DNA of 43,281 bases. Source: Nocardia carnea. GTDB taxonomy: Bacteria; Actinomycetota; Actinomycetes; Mycobacteriales; Mycobacteriaceae. The position numbers and the translations under genes were made by a program. The notes under the pieces are model-generated. The model saw only the letters and a program-made list of their open reading frames with translations. It was not told the origin of the DNA and ran no database searches. The stretch spans positions 1-43,281 of the forward strand of contig NZ_JARWPM010000085.1 in assembly GCF_029869215.1 (NCBI RefSeq), written 5' to 3'. This document shows, one piece after another, positions 32,479-43,281 of this stretch. Each line of letters opens with the position of its first letter. The first letter of the stretch is position 1.

Positions 32479-32627
32479 AGCGACAGTGTGCCCGCATCCA
32501 CCGACAACTGCCGGAACAGGTTGGTTCACGCCGAGGCCGTGACGTGACGCTCCTGTTGTCATACTGTCAATATGTCCCGCGGGCGGCCGCGGGCGGACAC
32601 TGGATCGACGACGAACCGAGGTAAGGC

Positions 32628-33725
32628 GTGAGCACACCATCCACCGCCAAGCAGGGCCCGCTCGCGGGCATTCGCGTGATCGAATTGGCCGGAATCGGGC
32701 CGGGGCCGCATGCCGCATTGCTGCTCGCCGATCTCGGCGCCGATGTCGTGCGGATTCAGCGGGCCGGCCAGCTGCCGGGCGGGGCCGATCGCCCGACGCT
32801 CCGTGGCCGCACCGTCGTGGAGGCCGACCTGAAGGATCCGGCGGATATCGAGAAGGTGCTCGGCCTGGTGGAGAAGGCCGATGTGCTGCTCGAAGGGTTC
32901 CGGCCGGGCGTCACCGAGCGGATGGGGCTGGGGCCGGACGTCGCTCTGGAACGTAACCCGCGGCTGGTCTACGGCCGGATGACGGGCTGGGGCCAGTTCG
33001 GGCCGCTGGCCGACCGCGCCGGTCACGACATCAACTACATCAGTCTCACCGGCGTCCTGCACGCCATCGGCCGCAAGGGCGAACGTCCGGTACCGCCGCT
33101 GAACATGGTCGGCGATTTCGGTGGCGGTTCGATGTTCCTGGTCTTCGGCGTGCTCGCCGCGCTGGTGGAACGCCACACCTCCGGTAAGGGCCAGGTGATC
33201 GACGCCGCGATGATCGACGGCACGCTGGCGCTGTCGCAAATGATCTGGGCCTTCCGCGGGATGGGTGCCTGGAGTTCGGAGCGCGGCACCAACCTGCTCG
33301 ACACCGGTATGTCGTTCTACGACACCTATGAGACCGCCGACGGCAAATACATGGCGGTCGGCGCGATCGAACCGCAGTTCTACGCGCAGCTGCTGGCCGG
33401 CCTGGAAATCGACCCGGAGGGCCTGCCGTTCCAGATGGACCCCGCCGGCCAGGACGAGCTGAAGAAGCTGTTCACCGATAAATTCCGCAGCAAGACCCGT
33501 GACGAATGGACCGATATCTTCGCCGGCACCGACGCCTGCGTCACCCCGGTCCTCACCTTCGAGGAAGCCACCGAGAACGAGCACATCGCCGCCCGTAACT
33601 CGCTGATCGAGCTGGAGAACGTCACCCAGCACGCCCCCGCCCCGCGTTTCTCCCGCACCCCCAGCGGCACCCCGACCCCGCCGCCGGCCGCGGCGACCTC
33701 GATCGATTCCGTCTGGACCGACTGA
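32628..33725 (+). CDS. mcr: Alpha-methylacyl-CoA racemase (CaiB/BaiF family)
   Basis: Mcr racemises 2-methylacyl-CoA esters so that branched fatty acids and sterol side chains can enter beta-oxidation. The 365-residue product follows M. tuberculosis MCR closely: [42 protein letters not shown], then DFGGGSMF. His133, Asp163 and Glu248 correspond to His126, Asp156 and Glu241 of that enzyme by a constant 7-residue offset. The start is GTG with GAGGTAAGG just upstream. Confidence 0.96.
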   Translation: MSTPSTAKQGPLAGIRVIELAGIGPGPHAALLLADLGADVVRIQRAGQLPGGADRPTLRGRTVVEADLKDPADIEKVLGLVEKADVLLEGFRPGVTERMGLGPDVALERNPRLVYGRMTGWGQFGPLADRAGHDINYISLTGVLHAIGRKGERPVPPLNMVGDFGGGSMFLVFGVLAALVERHTSGKGQVIDAAMIDGTLALSQMIWAFRGMGAWSSERGTNLLDTGMSFYDTYETADGKYMAVGAIEPQFYAQLLAGLEIDPEGLPFQMDPAGQDELKKLFTDKFRSKTRDEWTDIFAGTDACVTPVLTFEEATENEHIAARNSLIELENVTQHAPAPRFSRTPSGTPTPPPAAATSIDSVWTD

Positions 33726-33809
33726 ACGGGGAGGAAGCCGGCCCGGGCGTGGCGCTCGGGCCGGCGGCCACCTGTCCTGCTGTCGACGTGTCCGCGCTCG
33801 CCCCCAGGC

Positions 33810-33837
33810 TGATATCCTGTTTCTGGAACGTATATCA
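33810..33837 (+). promoter_or_regulatory. Candidate VapB operator
   Basis: TGATAT (33810-33815) and ATATCA (33832-33837) form an inverted repeat with a 16-nt spacer, just upstream of the vapBC ribosome binding site. VapB usually binds such sites to autoregulate the operon. Confidence 0.5.
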
Positions 33838-33853
33838 AGGGGTGGTTGTGGAT

Positions 33854-34075
33854 ATGTCCAGAACAGTGATCGACGTGGATGACGAGGCGCTCGCCGAAGC
33901 GGCCCGGCATCTGGGTACGACAACGAAAAAAGACACGGTCAACGCTGCTCTCCGCGAGATCGGTGATCGCCGCCGCCGGGCGGCCGCTATCGCCCGTATG
34001 CGTCGGATGGTTGCCGAAGGCGAGATCGATTTCGAAGCGGCCGACGAAGCCCCCCGCGGCGGCCGGGTGGCGTGA
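33854..34075 (+). CDS. vapB: VapB-type antitoxin
   Basis: The 73-residue product MSRTVIDVDDEALAEAARHL, then GTTTKKDTVNAALREIG, is the ribbon-helix-helix DNA-binding part of VapB antitoxins. It has an arginine-rich tail that should occupy the VapC active site. An alternative GTG start at 33848 (two more residues) has AAGGGG at a better spacing. The gene overlaps vapC by four bases (GTGA). Confidence 0.92.
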   Translation: MSRTVIDVDDEALAEAARHLGTTTKKDTVNAALREIGDRRRRAAAIARMRRMVAEGEIDFEAADEAPRGGRVA

Positions 34076-34473
34076 CAGAACTGTTCTTGGCCGATACCAG
34101 CGCGCTGGTCCGGTTCTTTCGCCGGCAGAGTGATCCGGATTGGGATGACAGTGTTGCCGCGGGTCTGGTGGGGATCTGCGAGCCGGTCCGCCAGGAGTAC
34201 CTGCGTGCTGCCGGAGCACGTAGCGCGTACTACGAAGCCGACAGCTTGCTACGCGAGACCTTTCCCTATTACGTAGTGCGAGACGGTGTATGGGATGAGA
34301 CCGCGGACCTGCAGCATCGGCTCGCGGAGAAATCGTGGCATCAATCGGCGAGTCCGGTCCACCTGCTGGTCGCGGTGACGGCGACACATCACGAATTGAC
34401 CGTCCTGCACGACGATGCCGATTTCGAAACCATAGCGCGCCTGACGGGCCAACCTGTGCGGCGTATCGGCTGA
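34072..34473 (+). CDS. vapC: VapC-type PIN-domain ribonuclease toxin, possible active-site change
   Basis: The 133-residue product has the PIN-domain start LADTSALVRF (Asp8), a Glu in ICEPVRQEYL (Glu37 or Glu42) and VLHDDADFETIA for the last acidic site. In the usual third acidic position, family sequences read VDLLVA; here PVHLLVA has His97, a single-base change from GAC to CAC. This may reduce or abolish metal binding and RNase activity. The GTG start overlaps vapB's stop. Otherwise the frame is full length. Confidence 0.9.
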   Translation: MTELFLADTSALVRFFRRQSDPDWDDSVAAGLVGICEPVRQEYLRAAGARSAYYEADSLLRETFPYYVVRDGVWDETADLQHRLAEKSWHQSASPVHLLVAVTATHHELTVLHDDADFETIARLTGQPVRRIG

Positions 34474-34520
34474 TCGCGGCGGTAGTGGCGCTCGGCGCGA
34501 ATGTTCGAAGTGACGAACTG

Positions 34521-34560
34521 CCGTCGAGGTGCGTACGGAACTTCGTACGTACCTCGACGG
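34521..34560. terminator. 17-bp bidirectional terminator hairpin
   Basis: Positions 34521-34537 pair with 34544-34560 with a single G-T position, around GAACTT. It lies between convergent vapC and a membrane-protein gene and should end both transcripts. Confidence 0.8.
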
Positions 34561-34582
34561 CAAAACTATTTCGGGGGCCGGA

Positions 34583-35182
34583 TCACCCGGCGGCGAGGCG
34601 CCGGAATTCCAGGACCGTGGCGATCGCGTAGCCGGCCCCACCGGCCACCGCGAGGACCCAGAAGTGGCCGGCCGCGGCGAAGCAGAGGGCTACCGCCGCG
34701 ACCAGTGCGAGCCAGGCGCCGAGGCTGTAGTGCAGGACATTGCGGCGGGCGGCGCCTTCACCGAGATAGATCAGGCCGACGATCAGGCTGGAACCGGCGG
34801 GCCAGAGAACGGATTGCAGGTCGGGCAGATCGAGGGTGGACGTCAGACCGGTGATGGCGACGGCGAGGGCGGCGAAGCCCACCACCCAGGACAGGCCGAG
34901 GAGTTTGCCGCTGAGGGCTTCGGATTCGGGCGCCGTGCGCTGCGCCCGCAGGGCGGCGCGGGTGGCGCATACCGTACCGATCAGGAGGCCGAGACCGAGC
35001 AGGGTTATCGGCAGCCACTCGGGCAGGGCGACGAGGGGATCGGCGCCGGTGGAGATTGCCGCGGCTCCGTGGCCGGCGATATAGGCGAGCCCGAAGCCGA
35101 TGTAGGCAGCGCGGTTGTCGACCTCCCCGGTGTGGTCGACGGTTGCGGCGGTGATCGGTGTGGGCAGGGTGGCGGTGGTCAT
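34583..35182 (-). CDS. Multi-pass membrane protein of unknown function
   Basis: The 199-residue product has about six hydrophobic helices (from NRAAYIGFGLAYIAGHGAAA through HFWVLAVAGGAGYAIATV) and a short cytoplasmic loop TRAALRAQRTAPESEALSG. GGAG lies about 9 nt before the ATG. It follows the MDR oxidoreductase gene on the same strand by 135 bp, so the two may be one TetR-controlled operon. I do not recognise the family. Confidence 0.82.
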   Translation of the reverse strand: MTTATLPTPITAATVDHTGEVDNRAAYIGFGLAYIAGHGAAAISTGADPLVALPEWLPITLLGLGLLIGTVCATRAALRAQRTAPESEALSGKLLGLSWVVGFAALAVAITGLTSTLDLPDLQSVLWPAGSSLIVGLIYLGEGAARRNVLHYSLGAWLALVAAVALCFAAAGHFWVLAVAGGAGYAIATVLEFRRLAAG

Positions 35183-35317
35183 AATGTGTACTCCAGGTTC
35201 GTGATGCCGGTGCTGTGGACGTGAGCCGAGGGTGCGGCGGTGCTGCTGCCCGGGCCGCGGCGGGCGCGGGTGGGCAGCGTTCGCCGGGTCTCCGGGAGGC
35301 GGTGGAATCGGCGTGGT

Positions 35318-36373
35318 TCAGGCGGGGCGGGCGTCGGGGACCAGGACCACCTTGCCTGCGACGGTCCGCGATTCGGCGAGAGCCAGCGCCGAACCCGCCT
35401 GCGACAGTGGGAATTCCGCGGCGATCTGCGGTGTGAGGACCCCATCGGCGAGCAGCCGCAGAACCTGAGTGAGATCTTCGCGCAGCCGGCTGCGGAAGGT
35501 ATCGAGGCGGCGCCGGCCGGCCCAGAAGTTGTAGAAGTGCGCACTCTTACCGTTGGGCAGGTAGTTCCAGAGCGTCAGCCGGGCGAAGAGTTTCAGCACC
35601 GGCAGTTGTGAATTGCCTTCGACATCCTTGGTGGCCGCGGTGCCGTAGGAGACCAGGGTGCCGCCCTTGCGCAGCAACCGCCACGAGTCGACCACCCCGC
35701 CGCCACCGACATGGTCGAATACCGCGTCCACGCCGTCGGGCGCGATATCGGTGATCCGCCGATACATCTGGGGGTCGCGGTAGTCGACGGGGATCGCGCC
35801 GAGTTCCCGGACCAGCGCGTGGTGGCGCGGGGCGGCCGTGCCGATCACCGTGACCCCGTGATGCCGGGCCAGTTGCACGAGCGTGGACCCGACCCCGCCG
35901 TTGGCGCCCAGCACCACGATCGTGCCGCCGGTTCGCACGCGGGCGGTCCGGTGCAGCATCTGCCAGGCCGTAATGCCGTTGACCAGCACTGTTTCCGCGG
36001 CGGAAGCGTTCACCCCGGCCGGTACCGGCACCAGATCCGCGGCGTCCAGCAGCAGGGAACTGGCCCAGCCGCCGACCTTCGTGACGGCCGCGAACCGGCG
36101 TCCGATCAGGGCGGGATCCACGCCCGGGCCGGTGGCGGTGACGGTGCCTACGACGTCGTAGCCGGGGACGAAGGGGAACGGTGGCTGGTCGAAGTATTTG
36201 CCGCGGCGCATCTGCTGTTCGGCGAACGAGACGCCGGTCGCGGCGAGCTCCAGGACCACCTGCCCCGCGGCGGGCGCCGGGAGTTCGCGGGTGGTGACTC
36301 GCAGGCCCTCCGGTTCGACCTTGCCCGGCAGCACGATCTCGGTGGCGGTAGTGGTGCGGGTGTTGACGCTCAT
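35318..36373 (-). CDS. Zinc-type MDR alcohol dehydrogenase/quinone reductase-like protein
   Basis: The 351-residue medium-chain reductase has the nucleotide-binding GANGGVGSTLVQLARHHG (about residues 162-179) and FVPGYDVVGTVTATGPGVD in the catalytic domain. No zinc-ligand cysteine cluster is present. It is divergent from a TetR gene with an imperfect palindrome between, and probably acts on an aldehyde, enone or quinone. Confidence 0.9.
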   Translation of the reverse strand: MSVNTRTTTATEIVLPGKVEPEGLRVTTRELPAPAAGQVVLELAATGVSFAEQQMRRGKYFDQPPFPFVPGYDVVGTVTATGPGVDPALIGRRFAAVTKVGGWASSLLLDAADLVPVPAGVNASAAETVLVNGITAWQMLHRTARVRTGGTIVVLGANGGVGSTLVQLARHHGVTVIGTAAPRHHALVRELGAIPVDYRDPQMYRRITDIAPDGVDAVFDHVGGGGVVDSWRLLRKGGTLVSYGTAATKDVEGNSQLPVLKLFARLTLWNYLPNGKSAHFYNFWAGRRRLDTFRSRLREDLTQVLRLLADGVLTPQIAAEFPLSQAGSALALAESRTVAGKVVLVPDARPA

Positions 36374-36415
36374 GGTGTGATCCGATCCGCTGAAGTTGCG
36401 ATAACAACCGTAAGG

Positions 36416-36458
36416 TTACGCACGTTAGTTGAAATTTCGCAAGAGCTAACGCGTGTAA
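36416..36458. promoter_or_regulatory. Candidate TetR operator, MDR/TetR gap
   Basis: TTAC-GCA-CGTTAG (36416-36428) is mirrored by CTAACG-CGT-GTAA (36446-36458), matching at 10 of 13 positions across a 17-nt spacer. It lies in the divergent promoter region. Confidence 0.5.
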
Positions 36459-36481
36459 GTTTTGTTCTGTAAGGTGACGGC

Positions 36482-37120
36482 ATGCGAGAAGATAGAACAG
36501 CGACGCGTACCCGTACTCGCAACCCCCGCGGAGAGGGCGCACGGTTACGCGATGAGATCGTGGCGGCGGCGGTCGAACTGCTCGACGAAACCGGCGAGGA
36601 ATCCGCCATCACCCTGCGCTCCGTCGCCCGCCGGGCCGGTATCGCCGCACCTTCGATCTACCGCCACTTCCCGGACCAGCCGGCCATCATGCTGGCGGTT
36701 GTGCGCAATGCGTTCGACGAATTGGATGCGCTGTTGCGCACGGCGCTGAACAGCACCGATGCGCCCCGGGAACGTCTACTGGCCCTCTGTGACTGTTACC
36801 TCGATTTCGCCCGCGCCCGGCCCGGCCGCTACCGGGCGATGTTCGCCGGCGTGTGGATCCCCGATCTCACCGCGGGCTCGGTGACCGAACACGATATGGC
36901 CACACTCGGTCAGGAGAGTCTGCGGCTGTTCATCGAGGCGTTCGAGGGATGTGTCACCGCAGGTCTGTCGCGAAGTACCGACGTCGCGGCGGATACCGTC
37001 GCGTTGTGGCTGGGCCTACACGGCCTCGCCCACCAGCGCATGGTTTCCCCCTCGTTCCCCTGGCCACCGGATATCGCCGGCCGCCTCATCGCGACGCTCG
37101 CGCACTTCACCGAAGGGTGA
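36482..37120 (+). CDS. TetR-family transcriptional regulator
   Basis: The 212-residue product has a basic N-terminus (RTATRTRTRNPRGEGARLR), the TetR helix-turn-helix at about residues 22-68 (ITLRSVARRAGIAAPSIYRHF) and a TetR_C ligand domain of the WHG type, seen in ALWLGLHGLAHQR. AAGGTGA lies 5 nt before the ATG. It probably represses the divergent MDR gene. Confidence 0.93.
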   Translation: MREDRTATRTRTRNPRGEGARLRDEIVAAAVELLDETGEESAITLRSVARRAGIAAPSIYRHFPDQPAIMLAVVRNAFDELDALLRTALNSTDAPRERLLALCDCYLDFARARPGRYRAMFAGVWIPDLTAGSVTEHDMATLGQESLRLFIEAFEGCVTAGLSRSTDVAADTVALWLGLHGLAHQRMVSPSFPWPPDIAGRLIATLAHFTEG

Positions 37121-37182
37121 CCCGGACACCCCCGCGACCGCCACAGCGGGTTCATTTCGCCGTCGCGGCTCTGCAGACCGGT

Positions 37183-40615
<3,433 letters not shown>

Positions 40616-40619
<4 letters not shown>

Positions 40620-41974
40620 CGGTACTCCCGCAGTCTCGGCCAGATTCCGAATGCGATATACGCCGCGGCCGCGATACCGAGGATAACCGCGCCGGGCGCC
40701 AGATAGTCGAGTACCCGGGCACTGCGGAAAATATTGCTGCGCAGCGTGTCCCGGGTCTCGGTGATGCCCGCGGCCAGCGCCTTGTCCAGCGCTTCCACAT
40801 GCAGCGTGGCATTTTCGGCGCCCGGACCGGTGGCGATGTTGGCGGCGCGGGCGAATTCGCCGCGGTTGAGGGTGTCGTTCATCCGCTGGTGCGCGGCCAG
40901 CCAGTGCAGCAGGGCGGCGCGGGCGTCGGTGGTCGCGCGGTCGGTATGCCCGGCGAGTAGCTCGTTGAGCCGGGTGATGTTCGCGTCGAAGGTGTGGTCG
41001 TAATCGCCGGTGGTGTCGCGGCGCACCAATTTCAGCGTTTCCGCCGAGCGGGCCTGCTGCGCCAGGATCCGGCTCTCGGTGAGCCGGGCGGCCGGTTCCG
41101 TACCTTCGGAACGGCCGCTGGACATCGCGGCCGCCGAGACCGATCCGGCCACGACGGTCCACAGCAGCAGGATCAGCACCGCCCCCGATGCCAGCAGCAG
41201 CCCGGGATTGAACGTGCGGTGCCACCGCCGGGCCAGCAGCCGCTGCGCCCAGACCAGCGTCCCCAGCGCCACCACCAGCAGCATGATCGCCGGCCACGGC
41301 GGCCGGACGTGACGGTCCTGGGCGCTGTCCACGGCCTCGGCCCGCCGGACGTACAGTTGCTCGGCTATCGGCAGCAGATCGCTCTGCATCTGGTGCGACG
41401 CCTCACTCAGATACGCGGCGCCCACGGGATGGCCTTCGCGGTTGTTCGCCCGAGCCGTCTCCACCAGGCCCGAATACACCGGTAATCCGGAACCGATACC
41501 CATCCGCTGCTGATCGTCCTCGGTGCCGTTGCCGGAGAGGGTCACCAGTTCGGCGCCCGCCTCACCCAGGGCCTGGCTGTAGCGGTCGCGGACTTGTTGC
41601 GGTTCCAGGCCGCCGGAGATGAATGCCGTGGCGGCGGCCGCGTCCGCCACGGACAGCGAGGTGTAGAGACGATGCGCGGCATTGGCGTCGGGTTCGGTAC
41701 CGGCCAGCAGGATGTCGAGATCGCGCTGGCGGTCGTGCACGGTCGCCGCGGTGAGCGCCCCCGAGCCGAGGCAGAGTACGGCCAGCAGCAGCCCTATTCC
41801 GATCAGGCGGCCCGGCGAGGATTGTGCGAACAGTCGTAGACGCGCGGGATCCAGCCATTTCCACGCCGTTTCGACCCGGGTGCGCGCAAGGCCGGTCCAC
41901 CCGGTCGTGGGCGCCGGTTCCGGCTGGGCCGGTTCGGGTTCGGAGACCACCCGATCCACCGCCGACCGCGTCAT
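40616..41974 (-). CDS. glnX: Transmembrane sensor-relay protein GlnX
   Basis: The 452-residue product has four transmembrane segments (about residues 56-76, then AIMLLVVALGTLVW, LLLASGAVLILLLW and a C-terminal APGAVILGIAAAAYIAFGIW). They enclose two extracytoplasmic helical regions like four-helix sensor domains. By homology to mycobacterial GlnX it relays ligand binding by GlnH to PknG inside the cell. GGAGGG lies 6 nt before the ATG at 41974. glnX, glnH and pknG form one operon with overlapping or nearly overlapping ends. Confidence 0.92.
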
Positions 41975-42122
41975 GTCCACCCTCCAACTCTGGGCGCCGT
42001 GTGCGCTGTATCGCTGCGCGGTCCGTGGGGGATCCCGCTCACACCGCGCTCCTGAGCGTATTCGGTATTCTGCACGCCCGCGCCCCGACGGCCACAACAC
42101 CCATCTCCGCGAGCGGAAGGCC

Positions 42123-42390
42123 GACCTTGCCGCGACCGGCACGAAGCTCCTCGCGACCGGCGCGATGACCGCATCGCGGCTTGCGTGACGACCGCATCGC
42201 GGCTGGCACGATGACGGCATCGCGGCTGGCGCGACAAACGCACCGCGACCGGTACGACGCCCCTCACGAGTGGTGCGACCCGCCGCTCTCGGGTGGTCCG
42301 AGGCGCCCGCTCTCATGTGGGGTGACGCGCCTGCCGCGTATGGCGCGACGACCCCGTCGCGAGTAGCGCGACCTCCCGCGCTGTGAGCAG
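42123..42390. repeat. Degenerate ~23-bp tandem array between glnX and mutT3
   Basis: About twelve units begin GAC or GA(T/A/G) and run to a GGYRC-like end. The best conserved are 42164-42186, 42187-42209 and 42210-42232 (for example GACGACCGCATCGCGGCTGG followed by CAC). Outer units are strongly diverged and 20-24 bp long. The array fills much of the 482-bp divergent gap (41975-42456) upstream of both genes; the rest of that gap shows no gene. Confidence 0.65.
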
Positions 42391-42456
42391 TACCGGCCAC
42401 CGCAGCGACCGGGTACGGCAGGATGGAGGGGAACGGTCGACGAGGGCGGTGCGAGA

Positions 42457-43098
42457 TGCGCGGTGATGGAGACGGGTGGGCGGTGAGCCCCGGTGGGGTA
42501 CGGCACTGGGGGAAATTCGGCGCGGCCGGGCTGTTGCTGCGCGCGCCGCTCGGCACCGGCGGTGCGGCCGTATTGCTGCAGCATCGGGCGCTGTGGAGTC
42601 ATGAGGGCGGTACCTGGGCGCTGCCCGGCGGTGCCCGCGACAGTGACGAATCCGCGGTGCACACCGCCGTCCGCGAGGCCGACGAGGAGGCCGGGATCAA
42701 GGCCGCCGATTTCCAGGTGCGCGCCGAACGGGTCACCGCCGTCGCCCCCAGCGGCTGGACCTACACCACCGTGATCGCCGACGCCGGCAAACCCCTGCCC
42801 GTTCGCCCCAACATGGAGAGTGTCGAACTGGCCTGGGTTCCCGAGGACGAGGTGGATCAACGGCCGTTGCATGCTGGGTTCGCCCTCGCCTGGCCGGGGC
42901 TGCGCGCGACGTTCGCCCGGATGGACACCAGCGAATGCGGGCAGGCGGATGCCGCCGAACTGGCCGCGACCCTGCCGCGCACCGTTGATCTGGGCGCGGA
43001 ATTCGTCTGGCTGCACGCCGATCCGGCGGTCCCGGGGGAGCGCGCAGTTCTGCTGGACCCCCCGTACCCACCCGAGCAGGCCGATGCCGGGGAATCGG
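42457..43098 (+). CDS. mutT3: NUDIX hydrolase, MutT3-like, 3' end lost
   Basis: The product starts MRGDGDGWAVSPGGVRHWG and carries the Nudix box GARDSDESAVHTAV followed by READEEAGI, complete with all acidic metal ligands. It matches M. tuberculosis MutT3, which hydrolyses oxidised nucleotides (8-oxo-dGDP type), and occupies the same place next to glnX as in that genome. The reading frame runs into the fold-back and G-run at about 43099 without a genuine stop, so the 3' end is missing. Confidence 0.85.
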
Positions 43099-43281
43099 CG
43101 GGGGGGGGGGGGGGGGGGGGGGCCCGCGCGGGGGGCGGCGGCCCCCCCCGCGCCGGCCCGGGGGCGGGGGGGCCGGCGCGGCGGCCGGCCCCCCCCCCGC
43201 CCGCCCCCCCGCCGATTCCCCGGCATCGGCCTGCTCGGGTGGGTACGGGGGGTCCAGCAGAACTGCGCGCTCCCCCGGGAC
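43029..43281. other. Fold-back (palindromic) contig end, assembly artefact
   Basis: Bases 43204-43281 are the exact reverse complement of 43029-43106, 78 nt per arm. The middle is almost pure G then C. The second arm reverses real coding sequence of mutT3, so it cannot be genomic in any simple way. Poly-G read tails or chimeric fold-back reads explain it. Confidence 0.9.

Noticed and set aside
42264..43226. Minus-strand proline/glycine-rich protein at the right end
   Set aside because: It is antisense to mutT3, uses the artefactual G/C block and shows no family features.

Overview
The window is high-GC actinobacterial DNA, most likely from Nocardia or a close relative in the Mycobacteriales. 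The evidence is a set of genes typical of that order: F420-dependent glucose-6-phosphate dehydrogenase with pta and ackA, the glnX-glnH-pknG amino-acid-sensing kinase cluster beside a mutT3-type NUDIX gene, a rhodanese-metZ pair behind a SAM-IV riboswitch, fprA, and mcr. Species cannot be fixed from the sequence alone. Both ends carry long G or C runs and inverted copies of nearby sequence, so the window probably spans a whole assembly contig with artefactual ends.

Layout. 1-1.1 kb: a long stem-loop repeat, a membrane NTF2-like protein gene, a suspicious C-run and a 64-bp tandem repeat. 1.1-6.5 kb: an excalibur protein, a large LuxR (LAL) regulator, a small lipoprotein, a small membrane protein and a MocR regulator. 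6.6-12.8 kb: ackA, pta, a GNAT gene, fgd1 and a HAD phosphatase. 12.9-15.2 kb: metZ, rhodanese, SAM-IV riboswitch and a second NTF2-like membrane protein. 15.4-19.4 kb: fprA behind a candidate iron box, an amidohydrolase, a second copy of the stem-loop repeat, a DUF456 protein and a MOSC protein. 19.4-24.2 kb: a TetR/oxidoreductase pair with twin operators, an MFS exporter behind a 10-codon leader peptide, and an Xre regulator facing three tiny genes linked by ATGA overlaps. 24.2-31.8 kb: an accessory zone with an aminoglycoside-type kinase, PadR/peptide deformylase, TetR/hydrolase, an IS605-type TnpB element, MerR/quinone reductase and another hydrolase. 31.9-37.1 kb: Ogt-type methyltransferase, mcr, vapBC, a membrane protein and an MDR oxidoreductase/TetR pair. 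37.2-43.1 kb: pknG, glnH, glnX, a degenerate 23-bp array and a truncated mutT3.

Several genes plausibly work together. GlnX, GlnH and PknG form an amino-acid-sensing signalling pathway. AckA and Pta interconvert acetyl-CoA and acetate. The riboswitch ties rhodanese and MetZ to SAM level. Five or more divergent regulator/enzyme pairs carry visible palindromic operators.

The most interesting unexplained items are the leader peptide with complementary RNA arms before the MFS gene; the Xre-controlled three-gene overlap cascade ending in a 28-residue membrane peptide; the two structurally matching long stem-loops; the VapC with a histidine where an active-site aspartate is expected; and the six-copy GTxAxx repeat in the PknG N-terminus.
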